NCBI RefSeq assembly: GCF_019924635.1
Contig: NZ_CP065037.1
Location: 3,224,001 to 3,288,000, forward strand
Direction: 5' to 3'
Length of the DNA: 64,000 nucleotides
Source of the DNA: Leifsonia sp. ZF2019
GTDB taxonomy: Bacteria; Actinomycetota; Actinomycetes; Actinomycetales; Microbacteriaceae
Position 1 is the first letter of the stretch, and the number at the start of each line of letters is the position of its first letter. Shown here one piece after another: positions 34,399 through 43,004 of the stretch. The position numbers were made by a program, and so were the translations under genes. A model generated the notes under the pieces. It did not search any database. It saw only the letters and a list, made by a program, of their open reading frames with translations, and had not been told where the DNA came from.

Positions 34399-34895
34399 CA
34401 GTCGCCGGCCTGCTCGTCGATCAGCGTGTCCACATCGCCGGGCACGCAGAGCGAGGTGCCCGAGATCGCGTAGTCCCCCGGGGCCGTCTGGAAGCTGATG
34501 GTCTGGACGGGACCGCCGGTGCCGTACACCGCGGTGTCCGGCGCGGTGACCGTGCGGACGCTGATCCCGAGCGACGTCCAGTAGTCCGCGACGGTCTTGG
34601 CGTCGCCGGCGAAGTCCGTGCCCGGCGACGCACGGTAGAAGTACCCGTACTTGGCACCCGCCGCGCCGTTCGCATCGCAGTCCGTCACGCTGGGGGCTCC
34701 GCTGTCGGTCCACCCGCTGACCGGCAGCCGTGCCGCGGTGTCCGTGATGGTCTTCACCAGGGTGTCGCGCGCCTCATGCGGTGTCATGGTCGCCTCCTTG
34801 CTCGTCGGGGTGCAGCCGGTCAGCGCTGCCAGGATCGCCGCGGCGATAACGACGCCGGCCCGCCGCTCAGTAATACGGACCACTCGTCGCTCCAT
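34398..34895 (-). CDS. small lipoprotein of unknown function
   Basis: A 165-residue predicted lipoprotein: basic N-terminus, hydrophobic segment (about 14-25), lipobox LTGC with Cys28, then a domain with two cysteines (C73 and about C151) and no recognised family. It overlaps the 3' end of the DUF1023 hydrolase gene by 29 bases and the WXG100 gene by one base, so it is translated with them. An alternative GTG start five codons downstream would reduce the overlap. Being surface-anchored and next to a putatively secreted hydrolase, it could be an immunity or partner protein; that is a guess from position. Confidence 0.72.
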   Translation of the reverse strand: MERRVVRITERRAGVVIAAAILAALTGCTPTSKEATMTPHEARDTLVKTITDTAARLPVSGWTDSGAPSVTDCDANGAAGAKYGYFYRASPGTDFAGDAKTVADYWTSLGISVRTVTAPDTAVYGTGGPVQTISFQTAPGDYAISGTSLCVPGDVDTLIDEQAGD

Positions 34896-36687
34896 CCACC
34901 AGGCCCTGCTGGAGAGGTGTCAGTCCCTTCGGCACGTAGGCCGAGACATGGTCGCCCTGCCCGGTCGTGGCGAGGGCGACGTTGTTGAGCGACTCGGTTC
35001 CGGGATCGAGATAGCCCGAGCCGCCATCGGTGTGGGTCCCGTGATCGGTCACAGCCGTCCCCCCGGTTCCGGAGTCGGTGCCGAACGTGTGCGCACCGAA
35101 CGACGGATCCACGGGATTCACCGGGTGATTGCCGAAGTCGCGGCCGGTCCAGGCCCACTGATCGCCCTGTCCGTCCTCGAGGCCCGGGATCACGTTGCGC
35201 GCCTGGCCCGCGTAGACCGCGTCCGCGTGGATGTCGGATGCGCTGTCGATCGAGGACGGCAGACCGGCCGATCCGACGCTGACGAACGAGTCGACGTGCG
35301 TTCCCGCGGCCGTCAGGGCGATCGAGGCCGTGGTCGTCCCGTAGGAATGGGCCACGACGTTGAGCGACGCGGGACTCGACCCCCGTGAGGCGGTGAAACC
35401 GCCCAGGGCGGCTTCGAGTTTGACGGCCCCGGCCTCGGCCTTCTTCGTGTCGAGCACATCGAGGCCGCCCTGCCCAGGGATCGGTGGGGTCTCGTAGCCG
35501 ATCCAGGCGACGACGGCGTGCGAGTGCCCGGGATCCACGGCGCTCTGCTGTGCCTGGATGGCGGCGGCGGCATCCGTCCACCCCCGCATGCCCGCCGTGG
35601 TCGTTCCCATTCCCGGTACGGCATATGTGACGCTGTCCGCAGTGTCGAGGTCGCCGACCGCGACCGCGGCGAGCGGAGGGCGGTCGTCCGTCAACGAGAT
35701 GAGGTAATGCCCTTCGCCGCCCTTCGGCGTCTTCGCCGCACCCAGGATGTTCTTCAGGGCATCCACCTGCGCCTGGGCGTCCGCCACGTCCTGGTTGTGC
35801 GCGTCGACGACACCCGCGCCGCCGAACAGCGCCCACCACGGCAGCGGCTCCTGCGCCTTCGTCAGAGCCGCCTCGGCAGCGGCGAGCTGGTTCGCGAGGT
35901 CGATGCGGTTGGCCGTGTCGCGATCCCCGTACGCCACGCCCTCGAGGTTCCCGATCACCGCGGGCGCGGCGTGGATGAGGGCGTCCCGTTGCGGGGCGTC
36001 GAGGCTCTTCCACCAGGGGGCCACGTCGTGCGGGTCGGCCTGCTGGAGCAGTCCGGCGAGGTCGGGGCGCGCCTTCAGGAGCCTCGCGAGCTCGTCGCCC
36101 GAGACGCCGGCGAGCGCATCGAGCGCCTCCCGCGGTGTCAGGCTCGCATCGGAGAGCACGTCCCACGCTTTCGCGCTGAGATCGGGCTCGTCCGCCGCAG
36201 CGCGGATCGCCGCAGCGGCGGACGACGCCGTGCGGGAGACCGAGGAACGGGCGTCCGCCAGCACCTGCTTCGCCTGCGTGCGGAGGGCCGCGCCGGGGTC
36301 CGCCGTGACGATCGGGGCGATCGTGCCCGAACGCGGGGCGAGCGCGGCCGCCGTCTCCTGCCGGGCCTCCTCCCACAGGTCGATCGCCCGGCCGGCTCGC
36401 TTCTGCGCGGCGCGCAGCGCGGTGCGGTACTCGTCGAGCGCGGATGCCGCCGACGTGAACGCGTGCGAGAGTCTCTCCCAGCGTGCGGCGGCGTTCTTCC
36501 GATGCCTCGCGAACCCGTCGGCGCCCGCGCCGCTCCAGCCGACGGGAGCCGGGAGGGCGTTCAACGATGTCGAGGCCTGGTCGGCCGTCGCGGCCCGCTT
36601 CTTCCATTGCGCGATCGCGGAGTCGATGCTGTCGAGCGATCCGGGCACGAGTGCCGTCGGGTCCGACGTCTGTCCGAGCTCGGCCAT
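34867..36687 (-). CDS. DUF1023 alpha/beta hydrolase with WXG-like N-terminal region
   Basis: A 606-residue protein in two parts. Residues 1-130 are helical with a WSGAGADGF turn at about 50-58, resembling WXG100/LXG-type export domains; residues about 130-310 are helical spacer; about 320-560 form a DUF1023 alpha/beta hydrolase with the nucleophile elbow VAHSYGTTTA and an upstream YAVPGMGTT strand-turn. No signal peptide exists, so type VII secretion is the likely route if it is exported. The substrate (lipid, ester or peptide) is unknown. Its start overlaps the stop of the EspC-like gene (TGATG) and its end overlaps the lipoprotein gene. The arrangement recalls secreted effectors with dedicated small partners. 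Confidence 0.8.
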   Translation of the reverse strand: MAELGQTSDPTALVPGSLDSIDSAIAQWKKRAATADQASTSLNALPAPVGWSGAGADGFARHRKNAAARWERLSHAFTSAASALDEYRTALRAAQKRAGRAIDLWEEARQETAAALAPRSGTIAPIVTADPGAALRTQAKQVLADARSSVSRTASSAAAAIRAAADEPDLSAKAWDVLSDASLTPREALDALAGVSGDELARLLKARPDLAGLLQQADPHDVAPWWKSLDAPQRDALIHAAPAVIGNLEGVAYGDRDTANRIDLANQLAAAEAALTKAQEPLPWWALFGGAGVVDAHNQDVADAQAQVDALKNILGAAKTPKGGEGHYLISLTDDRPPLAAVAVGDLDTADSVTYAVPGMGTTTAGMRGWTDAAAAIQAQQSAVDPGHSHAVVAWIGYETPPIPGQGGLDVLDTKKAEAGAVKLEAALGGFTASRGSSPASLNVVAHSYGTTTASIALTAAGTHVDSFVSVGSAGLPSSIDSASDIHADAVYAGQARNVIPGLEDGQGDQWAWTGRDFGNHPVNPVDPSFGAHTFGTDSGTGGTAVTDHGTHTDGGSGYLDPGTESLNNVALATTGQGDHVSAYVPKGLTPLQQGLVDGATSGPYY

Positions 36688-36977
36688 CAGTACGCCCGCG
36701 CCGCCGACCGGACGTCGTCCCGGCCGTCGCCGTCAGCCGACTCGTACTCGACGGCCGACGCACGCAGGCCATCGGCGAGGGCCGTGGTCGCAGCCAGGCG
36801 CTCGGCCCAGCTGCGCTGCGTCTTCGCGGCGAAGGACGCGATGGCGTCGGACAGGCCCTCGTCCCCCACCGTCGACGGATGCGCGACGTCTCCGGATGGC
36901 GTCGCCGCGTCCGCGATATCGTCCACCGATCTCGCGGCGGTGCGCAGCCCGCCGACCTCCACAGCGAATTCCCCCAT
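36687..36977 (-). CDS. EspC/WXG100-like type VII secretion target
   Basis: A 96-residue helical protein of the type found beside type VII substrates. It has W57 in the inter-helix region and a Y78-E-S-A-D82 sequence after the second helix, which matches the YxxxD/E export signal recognised by EccC-type ATPases. No signal peptide or membrane helix is present. It is the first gene of the four-gene cluster and begins only nine bases after the tsaE stop codon; its own stop overlaps the start of the DUF1023 gene. A role as escort for that hydrolase is plausible. Confidence 0.72.
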   Translation of the reverse strand: MGEFAVEVGGLRTAARSVDDIADAATPSGDVAHPSTVGDEGLSDAIASFAAKTQRSWAERLAATTALADGLRASAVEYESADGDGRDDVRSAARAY

Positions 36978-36986
36978 GTACGCAGC

Positions 36987-37511
36987 CTAGCCGTCGGCTG
37001 CGAGCCCGCTCCAGCGCGGCCCGAAACCCGTGACCGCGACCGTACGCGGTTCGTCGGCGTCCAGCTCCCGTTCGTCGTCGTGTGCGCTCGAGGCGCCCGC
37101 GCCCGTCGGCCGCTCGATCGCGACCTCCAGCCAGGACTCGGCGACTCCCTCGAGCATGCCCCTCCCCCACTCGACGACGACGACCGAGCGCGCGTAGTCG
37201 ATGTCGAGGTCGTCGAGTTCGAGTGCGCTCGACAGCCGGTAGGCGTCCACGTGCACCAGCGGCGGGCCGCCGACGAGACTCGGGTGGGTGCGCGCCAGGA
37301 CGAACGTCGGGCTGGTCACGGGACCGCGGACCCCCAGACCGTCGCCGATGCCGCGGGTTAGCGTGGTCTTGCCCGCGCCGAGCGGGCCGGAGAGCACGAG
37401 GAGGTCCCCGGGCCGGAGCATGCCCGCCAGCTCGATCCCGAGCGCGTGCATCCCCTCGCTGGTCTCGACGATCCGCTCCACCGGCGGATGGAATCCCCTG
37501 TCTTCGCTCAT
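36987..37511 (-). CDS. tsaE: tRNA threonylcarbamoyladenosine biosynthesis ATPase TsaE
   Basis: A P-loop ATPase that resets the TsaB-TsaD complex during t6A synthesis. The 174 residues include Walker A SGPLGAGKTTLTRGIG, SPTFVLARTH and the Walker B-like HVDAYRL plus VVEWG, all diagnostic. The ATG at 37511 overlaps the alr stop codon. A C-terminal extension of about 25 residues (after RP.GAGASSAHDDE) carries acidic residues. Its usual neighbour tsaB is 2.9 kb further on, beyond the type VII-like cluster. Confidence 0.93.
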   Translation of the reverse strand: MSEDRGFHPPVERIVETSEGMHALGIELAGMLRPGDLLVLSGPLGAGKTTLTRGIGDGLGVRGPVTSPTFVLARTHPSLVGGPPLVHVDAYRLSSALELDDLDIDYARSVVVVEWGRGMLEGVAESWLEVAIERPTGAGASSAHDDERELDADEPRTVAVTGFGPRWSGLAADG

Positions 37512-38623
37512 CGCCCGCCCCGGAACGTCCGCTCCACTCGCCCGTCGAGCCGGGTCACGATCTCCCAGCTGATCGTCCCGCATGCCTCCGCCCAGTCGTA
37601 GGCCGACGGCACCCCCGCCGCAGCATCGCCGAACAGCACGACCTCGTCTCCGACGGCGACGGGATGGTCGCCCACGTCGACGACGAACTGGTCCATCGCC
37701 ACGCGCCCCGCGATCCGGAACGTGCGGCCGCCGATCGAGACCGGTGCCGCATTGGACGCGCTGCGCGGGATCCCCTCCGCGTAGCCGAGCGGCACGAGCG
37801 CCAAGGTCGTCTCCTGCCCGGTGCGGTACGTGTAGTCGTACGAGACGCCCTTGCCCGCGGGCACACGGCGAACCGCCGCGATCCGCCCGCGCACGGTCAT
37901 CGCCGGGCGCAGGCCGAGCTCGCGCGCGGAGGCGGCGCCGTAGGGCGAGAGGCCGTAGACCGAGAGCCCGAGGCGCACCAGGTCGTAACGCGATTCCGGG
38001 AGCGCGATCGCCGCGGCACTGGCCGCGATGTGACGCAGCTCGGGGACGACCCCCTCCGCTGCGGCGACCGCCAGCCCCCGCTCGAACACGGCGATCGCCG
38101 CGCGGTCGTCGTCGTCGGACGCGTTGGAGAGGTGGCTGAAGATGCCGCGCACCGTGATCGCACCGGCGTCCTCGAGCACGCGCGCCCGGCCGAACAGCGC
38201 CGCCCACTCCTCCTCGGCGACCCCGTTGCGGCTCAGCCCGGTCTCCACCTTGACGTGGACCGCGATCGGCGCACCGGGGCGCGCCGCCTGCGCCGCGGCC
38301 TCGAGCTGCGCGATCGACGAGATGCCGACATCCACCCCGGCCGCCGCAGCCAGCCGGAAGTCCTCGTCGGGCGAGTGGAGCCAGGCGAGCACGGGTGCCT
38401 CGATACCCGCCTCCCGCAGCTGCAGCGCCTCGTCCAGGTCTGCGACGCCCAGCCAGTCCGCGCCGCCGTCGAGAGCGGCCCGCGCGGCGGAGACGGCGCC
38501 GTGTCCGTAGGCGTTCGCCTTGACGACGGCCATGACGTGCGGCGTCCCCACGTGCGCACGCATCCGCCGCACATTCGAGGCGATGGCGTCCAGGTCGACC
38601 TCGAGCTCGCGGAAGGCGCTCAC
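37508..38623 (-). CDS. alr: alanine racemase
   Basis: Supplies D-alanine for peptidoglycan by PLP-dependent racemisation. The 371-residue protein has the PLP lysine K35 in VVKANAYGHG, the barrel sequences HVKVETGLSRNG and VRLGLSVYGLSP, and the C-terminal MDQFVVDVGDHP region. Tyrosine of the second catalytic position lies in the SYDYTYR segment. The start overlaps the acpS stop and the stop overlaps the tsaE start. This glmS-acpS-alr-tsaE order is common in actinobacteria, so the gene is almost certainly the main alr. Confidence 0.95.
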   Translation of the reverse strand: MSAFRELEVDLDAIASNVRRMRAHVGTPHVMAVVKANAYGHGAVSAARAALDGGADWLGVADLDEALQLREAGIEAPVLAWLHSPDEDFRLAAAAGVDVGISSIAQLEAAAQAARPGAPIAVHVKVETGLSRNGVAEEEWAALFGRARVLEDAGAITVRGIFSHLSNASDDDDRAAIAVFERGLAVAAAEGVVPELRHIAASAAAIALPESRYDLVRLGLSVYGLSPYGAASARELGLRPAMTVRGRIAAVRRVPAGKGVSYDYTYRTGQETTLALVPLGYAEGIPRSASNAAPVSIGGRTFRIAGRVAMDQFVVDVGDHPVAVGDEVVLFGDAAAGVPSAYDWAEACGTISWEIVTRLDGRVERTFRGGR

Positions 38624-38976
38624 TGCGCGGTCTCCGCGATCACGAAGGCGGTCGCGATGCCCGCGTCATGCGACATCGACACGTGGATGTGCGCGATCCC
38701 GCGCTCACGCACCTGTCGCTCGACCACGTTGTGCAGCACGAAACCCGGGTTCCTCTCCTCGTCGGGGACGATCTCCATGTCGTGCCAGCGCACGCCCTCG
38801 GAGCCGCCCAGCGCTTTGATCAGCGCCTCCTTGGCGGCGAAGCGGGCGGCCAGGGAGTGCACCGGCAGCGCGCGCTCCGCTTCGGTGAACAGCCGTTCGC
38901 GCAGCTTCGGCGTCCGCTCGAGCGACCGGGCGAAGCGCGCCAGGTCCACCACGTCGATGCCGATGCCGGCGATCAC
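38620..38976 (-). CDS. acpS: holo-[acyl-carrier-protein] synthase
   Basis: Transfers 4'-phosphopantetheine from CoA to the acyl carrier protein or fatty acid synthase. The 118 residues begin [16 protein letters not shown] with the Mg-binding Asp, followed by [14 protein letters not shown] with the catalytic Glu, and [13 protein letters not shown] at the end. GTG at 38976 fits both family length and the conserved start; the longer upstream frame lies inside glmS. It stops in the first codon of alr. CoA for the reaction comes from the pathway begun by coaA, which lies 2 kb away on the other strand. Confidence 0.94.
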   Translation of the reverse strand: MIAGIGIDVVDLARFARSLERTPKLRERLFTEAERALPVHSLAARFAAKEALIKALGGSEGVRWHDMEIVPDEERNPGFVLHNVVERQVRERGIAHIHVSMSHDAGIATAFVIAETAQ

Positions 38977-38993
38977 GTTCCGACCGCCTCCCG

Positions 38994-40844
38994 CTACTCG
39001 ACGGTGACGGACTTGGCGAGGTTGCGCGGCTGGTCGACGTCCAGCCCCTTCGCCGCCGACAGCTCCATCGCGAAGATCTGCAGGGGGACCACGGCCAGCA
39101 GCGGCTCGAAGAGCGGTGCCGCCAGCGGGATACGGATGACCTCGTCGGCGAACGGGAGCACCGCGGCATCGCCGGCCTCGGCGATCGCGATGACGCGGGC
39201 GCCGCGGGCGCGGATCTCCTGGATGTTCGAGACGACCTTCTTGTGCAGTTCGTCCGACCAGCGCGGGCTCGGCACGACGACGAAGACGGGCTGCCCCGGT
39301 TCGATCAGGGCGATCGGCCCGTGCTTGAGCTCGCCCGCAGCGAATCCCTCGGCGTGGATGTACGCGAGCTCCTTGAGCTTGAGCGCGCCCTCCAGCGCGA
39401 TCGGGTAGCCGACGTGCCGGCCGAGGAAGAGCACCGAGCGGGTGTCGGACATCCAGCGCGCGAGCTGCGCGATGGCCTCGTGCGACTCGAGCACGGCGGC
39501 GATCTTCTCGGGGACCTCGGAGAGCTCCTGCACCGCGTCGCGCTGCATCGCGCTGCTCAGCGTGCCGCGCACGCGGGCGAGGTGCAGGCCGAAGAGGTAG
39601 AGGGCGGTGATCTGGGCCACGAACGCCTTGGTCGACGCGACGGCCACCTCGGGTCCGGCGTGCGTGTAGAGGGCTGCGTCGGACTCGCGCGGGATGGTGG
39701 CGCCCTGCGTGTTGCAGACCGAGATGGCCTTCGCCCCGGCCTCGCGGGCGTACTTGACGGCCATGAGGGTGTCCATCGTCTCGCCGGACTGGCTGATGGA
39801 GATCACGAGAGTGCCGTCGGTGATGACGGGTTCGCGGTAGCGGAACTCGTGGCTGAGCTCGACGGTCACGGGGACGCGCGCCCACTTCTCGATCGCATAG
39901 CTGCCGACGAGGCCCGCGTACGCCGCCGTGCCGCAGGCGACGATCGTGATGCGGTCGACCCCCGTGAAGAACGCGTCGCCGAGCGCCTCGAGCTCGGGGA
40001 TGTGCACCTCGCCGTCGACGACCCGCCCGCGCAGGGTGTTGGCCACGGCGTCGGGCTCCTCGGCGATCTCCTTCGCCATGAACGACGACCAGCCGCCCTT
40101 CTCCGCTGCGGAGGCGTCCCAGGCGACCTCGAAGGGCTCGACCTCGACGGGGGCGCCGGAGAAGTCGGTCACGGTCACGGCGTCCGGGGTGATGGTGACG
40201 ATCTGGTCCTGGCCGATGGCCATCGCGCGGCGGGTGTGCTCGACGAACGCGGCGACATCAGAGCCGAGGAAGTTCTCGCCCTCGCCCAGCCCGATCACCA
40301 GCGGCGAGTTGCGACGGGCGCCGACGACGACGTGCGGCTGATCCTGGTGCAGGGCGAGGAGGGTGAATGCGCCCTCGAGGCGCGAGACGACGCGCTGGAA
40401 CGCCTCGCCCAGGTCACCGGTGGTGCGGTACTCGCGGCCGAGGAGCACGGCGGCGACCTCGGTGTCGGTCTCGGACTCGAAGGTGAAGCCGTCGGCGAGC
40501 AGCTCGTCCTTGAGCGTCGCGAAGTTCTCGATGATCCCGTTGTGGATGACGGCGAGCTTGCCGTCGTCACCCAGGTGCGGGTGGGCGTTGCGGTCGGTCG
40601 GTCCACCGTGGGTCGCCCACCGGGTGTGGCCGATGCCGGTGGCGCCGTCGGGGATGGGGTGCGCGTCGAGGTCGCCGGCCAGGACGGCGAGCTTGCCGGC
40701 CTTCTTCGCCGTGCCGAGGCGGCCGTCGGGGCCGATGACGGCGATGCCGGCCGAGTCGTAGCCGCGGTACTCCAGGCGCTTCAGACCGCCGAGGAGGACC
40801 TCGAGGCTCTTGTCGGTACCGACGTACCCCACGATTCCACACAT
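38994..40844 (-). CDS. glmS: glutamine--fructose-6-phosphate aminotransferase
   Basis: Makes glucosamine-6-phosphate, the first step to UDP-GlcNAc; glmM at 44.3 kb encodes the next step. The 616-residue protein starts CGIVGYVG with the N-terminal nucleophile Cys2, has the class II glutaminase signatures [11 protein letters not shown] and HNGIIENF, and two SIS domains (about 290-430 and 460-600) containing [11 protein letters not shown] and ending NLAKSVTVE. The ATG at 40844 has no ribosome binding site, but a TAGAAT -10 ends seven bases before it, so the mRNA may be leaderless. It is divergent from coaA. No glmS ribozyme is seen in the 42-base gap. Confidence 0.97.
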   Translation of the reverse strand: MCGIVGYVGTDKSLEVLLGGLKRLEYRGYDSAGIAVIGPDGRLGTAKKAGKLAVLAGDLDAHPIPDGATGIGHTRWATHGGPTDRNAHPHLGDDGKLAVIHNGIIENFATLKDELLADGFTFESETDTEVAAVLLGREYRTTGDLGEAFQRVVSRLEGAFTLLALHQDQPHVVVGARRNSPLVIGLGEGENFLGSDVAAFVEHTRRAMAIGQDQIVTITPDAVTVTDFSGAPVEVEPFEVAWDASAAEKGGWSSFMAKEIAEEPDAVANTLRGRVVDGEVHIPELEALGDAFFTGVDRITIVACGTAAYAGLVGSYAIEKWARVPVTVELSHEFRYREPVITDGTLVISISQSGETMDTLMAVKYAREAGAKAISVCNTQGATIPRESDAALYTHAGPEVAVASTKAFVAQITALYLFGLHLARVRGTLSSAMQRDAVQELSEVPEKIAAVLESHEAIAQLARWMSDTRSVLFLGRHVGYPIALEGALKLKELAYIHAEGFAAGELKHGPIALIEPGQPVFVVVPSPRWSDELHKKVVSNIQEIRARGARVIAIAEAGDAAVLPFADEVIRIPLAAPLFEPLLAVVPLQIFAMELSAAKGLDVDQPRNLAKSVTVE

Positions 40845-40851
40845 GGACCCG

Positions 40852-40857
40852 ATTCTA
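40852..40857 (-). promoter_or_regulatory. -10 element of glmS (leaderless)
   Basis: TAGAAT on the minus strand, seven bases before the glmS ATG. No clear -35 box is visible at 17-18 bases. Confidence 0.5.
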
Positions 40858-40872
40858 ACCTGGGGCACGGCC

Positions 40873-40878
40873 TAGACT
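40873..40878 (+). promoter_or_regulatory. -10 element of coaA (leaderless)
   Basis: TAGACT ends eight bases before the coaA ATG, which lacks a Shine-Dalgarno sequence. Transcription would start at or within two bases of the ATG. Confidence 0.5.
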
Positions 40879-40886
40879 TGTCGCCT

Positions 40887-41852
40887 ATGCGTGACAACGG
40901 CGCCGGTCGCGGCGAACCCACAGGCGGCGACGCCAGCACCCCGTTCGTGGAGCTGGACAGGGCCGATTGGTCGGAGCTCGCACAGAGCACGCAGCTGCCC
41001 CTCAAGGAGACGGAGATCGTCCAGCTCCGCGGCCTCGGCGACCCCCTCGACATGCGCGAGGTCGAGGAGGTCTACCTCCCGCTGAGCCGCCTCCTCAACC
41101 TCTACGCGGGCGGCGCCCGGCAGCTGCACCGGGTCACCAGCGACTTCCTCGGCGAGCGCTCCCAGCGCACGCCGTTCGTCATCGGCGTGGCCGGCTCCGT
41201 CGCGGTCGGCAAGTCCACCATCGCCCGCCTTCTGCGCGAGCTCCTGTCCCGATGGGAGGACACCCCGCGCGTCGAGCTCGTCACCACCGACGGCTTCCTC
41301 CTCCCGAACGCCGAGCTGGAGCGCCGCGGGCTCATGGAGCGTAAGGGCTTCCCCGAGTCGTACGACCGCCGCTCGCTGCTGCGGTTCGTGACCGCGATCA
41401 AGAGCGGTGCGCCCGAGGTGCGCGCTCCCTTCTACTCGCATCTCAGCTACGACATCGTCCCGGATGCCGAGATCGTCGTCCGGCGCCCGGACGTGCTGAT
41501 CGTCGAGGGGCTCAACGTGCTCCAGCCGGCCGGCGGCGGCAACCGTCTCGCCGTCAGCGACCTCTTCGACTTCAGCGTCTACGTCGACGCCCGCACGCGG
41601 GACATCGCGCGCTGGTACCAAGAGCGCTTCCTCAAGCTGCAGCGCGGCGCGTTCGCGAACCCCCAGTCGTACTTCCACCGCTTCGCGGACCTCACCGAGG
41701 AGGAGGCGCGCGCACGGGCGGCGTCCATCTGGTCGCGGATCAACGAGCCGAACCTCCTGCAGAACATCCGGCCGACGCGCTCGCGCGCCAAGCTCGTGCT
41801 CCGCAAGGACGCCGACCACACCGTCAGCTCCGTCCTGCTCCGCAAACTCTGA
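40887..41852 (+). CDS. coaA: type I pantothenate kinase
   Basis: Phosphorylates pantothenate, the first and regulated step of CoA synthesis. The 321-residue protein has the P-loop [17 protein letters not shown], the TTDGFLLPN and [11 protein letters not shown] segments, [11 protein letters not shown] and SVYVDA, which define the bacterial CoaA (prokaryotic type I) rather than CoaX. The ATG at 40887 is selected since the much longer frame upstream is antisense to glmS, and because a promoter -10 stands eight bases away. Two small XRE regulators follow after 78 bases. Confidence 0.96.
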   Translation: MRDNGAGRGEPTGGDASTPFVELDRADWSELAQSTQLPLKETEIVQLRGLGDPLDMREVEEVYLPLSRLLNLYAGGARQLHRVTSDFLGERSQRTPFVIGVAGSVAVGKSTIARLLRELLSRWEDTPRVELVTTDGFLLPNAELERRGLMERKGFPESYDRRSLLRFVTAIKSGAPEVRAPFYSHLSYDIVPDAEIVVRRPDVLIVEGLNVLQPAGGGNRLAVSDLFDFSVYVDARTRDIARWYQERFLKLQRGAFANPQSYFHRFADLTEEEARARAASIWSRINEPNLLQNIRPTRSRAKLVLRKDADHTVSSVLLRKL

Positions 41853-41930
41853 GGTGTGAGGGCCTGAGGCGCAGAGAATGCGCGTGCGGGGACTCTGGTC
41901 TCGGAGGCGCGGGACGCGTAGGCCTGGAGT

Positions 41931-42233
41931 ATGCCAACTCCTCGATCACACGCCGCACGCCTGTTCGGCGAGCGCGTCCGCGCCGTGCGTCTCGCCCTCG
42001 GGATGAGCCAGGAGGAGATCGCCGACCTCGCCGAGATGCACGTCACGAACTACGGGCGGGTCGAGCGCGGCGAGGCCAACTCCGAGCTGCACACGATCGT
42101 GCGACTCGCGACAGCGCTCGACACCGACCCCGCAGAGCTGCTGGTCGGCCTCTACGGCGAAGGGATGCTTCCCGACCGCGACCGCGCGTTCTCCGTCGCC
42201 GACTTCATCGCGGCGCGCAAGGCCCAGGAGTGA
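41931..42233 (+). CDS. XRE-family helix-turn-helix protein 1
   Basis: A 100-residue DNA-binding protein with one Cro/C1-type helix-turn-helix at about residues 12-66 (LGMSQEEIADLAEMHVTNYG, RVERGEANSELHTIVRLA). The C-terminal part (DRDRAFSVADFIAARKAQE) is shared with the next gene, which is clearly a tandem paralogue. No toxin or other partner lies next to it. A TAGGCC box lies just before the ATG, and there is no ribosome binding site beyond GGAG. The regulated genes are unknown; autoregulation or control of coaA or the neighbouring hipBA is possible. Confidence 0.78.
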   Translation: MPTPRSHAARLFGERVRAVRLALGMSQEEIADLAEMHVTNYGRVERGEANSELHTIVRLATALDTDPAELLVGLYGEGMLPDRDRAFSVADFIAARKAQE

Positions 42234-42322
42234 GTAGCCGATATTGCTTGTAGACCTCAGGCCCCCGCGCCTCCGGTGCGCATCCTCTGGTGCGTTAGGT
42301 CCGGGGCCCGAAGGCTGAGAGC

Positions 42323-42631
42323 ATGCCTCGCACGCGCTCAGAAGCCTCTCGCCTGTTCGGCGCGCGACTGCGCGCACGACGACTGGAGCTCGGCTGCTCC
42401 CAGTACGACATCGCCCACCTGAGCGGCGTCGACCTGGCGAACTACGGCCGCCTGGAGCGCGGCGGCGGCAACCCGACCCTCACGACCATCGTCCAGTTGG
42501 CCATCACACTGTCGATGGATCCCGCCGAACTGGTCACCGGCCTGGCCGAGGACGGCATGCTTCCTGAAGTGGACCGCCCGTACTCCGCCCTGGACTACAT
42601 CGCCGCACGGAGACAGCAGGAGGGTCGTTAG
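42323..42631 (+). CDS. XRE-family helix-turn-helix protein 2 (paralogue of the preceding gene)
   Basis: A 102-residue Cro/C1-type regulator, similar to the gene 90 bases upstream throughout: same start MPRTRSEASRLFGARLRARR, helix-turn-helix LGCSQYDIAHLSGVDLANYG and the ending YSALDYIAARRQQ. The pair looks like a local duplication with considerable divergence. A CTCTGGT sequence recurs before both genes, hinting at a shared regulatory site. It is followed by the hipBA operon after 73 bases, but no overlap couples them. Function is unknown. Confidence 0.78.
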   Translation: MPRTRSEASRLFGARLRARRLELGCSQYDIAHLSGVDLANYGRLERGGGNPTLTTIVQLAITLSMDPAELVTGLAEDGMLPEVDRPYSALDYIAARRQQEGR

Positions 42632-42662
42632 CCACAATGACGACTAAAATACCCACTAAGCC

Positions 42663-42692
42663 GATTAAGGGCGAGTATAGTATTCCCTAATC
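42663..42692 (+). promoter_or_regulatory. hipBA promoter/operator
   Basis: An imperfect inverted repeat GATTAAGGG ... CCCTAATC brackets a TATAGT -10 box (42676-42681), 24 bases before hipB. It is the natural candidate for autorepression by HipB. The -35 region is weak. Confidence 0.5.
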
Positions 42693-42704
42693 GTCGAGAG
42701 GGGA

Positions 42705-43004
42705 ATGGTGGTCAGTCAGCAACCCGCCAAGGTCATGCGCGCGGCGAAGGAGATCGGCGACGATTTCGCCGGCTGGCGCAAGATCCTCGGCCTGACCGCA
42801 CAGCAAGTGGCGGAACGTGCCGACATCACACGGGACACTCTGCGCAAGCTCGAGCACGGCGACCCGACCGTCGGCTTCCACGTCGTGCTCCGCGTCGCTC
42901 GGGCTCTCGGGATCCTCGACACCTTGACCGAAGCTGTGGATCCGCTCGGCACCGATCTGGGTCGCGCCCGCGCAGGCCTCCTCGATCGACAGCGCGTGCG
43001 ATGA
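42705..43004 (+). CDS. HipB-like antitoxin, XRE family
   Basis: A 99-residue Cro/C1-type protein that would neutralise the HipA kinase and repress the operon. The helix-turn-helix spans about 22-75 (LGLTAQQVAERADITRDTL, RKLEHGDPTVGFHVVLRVA), and a short C-terminal tail follows. GAGAGGGGA directly precedes the ATG. The stop codon overlaps the hipA start (ATGA), the normal antitoxin-first, coupled arrangement. Unlike the two XRE genes upstream it has a different C-terminal end and is not a close paralogue. Confidence 0.85.
   Translation: MVVSQQPAKVMRAAKEIGDDFAGWRKILGLTAQQVAERADITRDTLRKLEHGDPTVGFHVVLRVARALGILDTLTEAVDPLGTDLGRARAGLLDRQRVR

Noticed and set aside
40845..40886. glmS ribozyme
   Set aside because: The gap before glmS is only 42 bases and none of the ribozyme core can be fitted; glmS ribozymes are typical of firmicutes.
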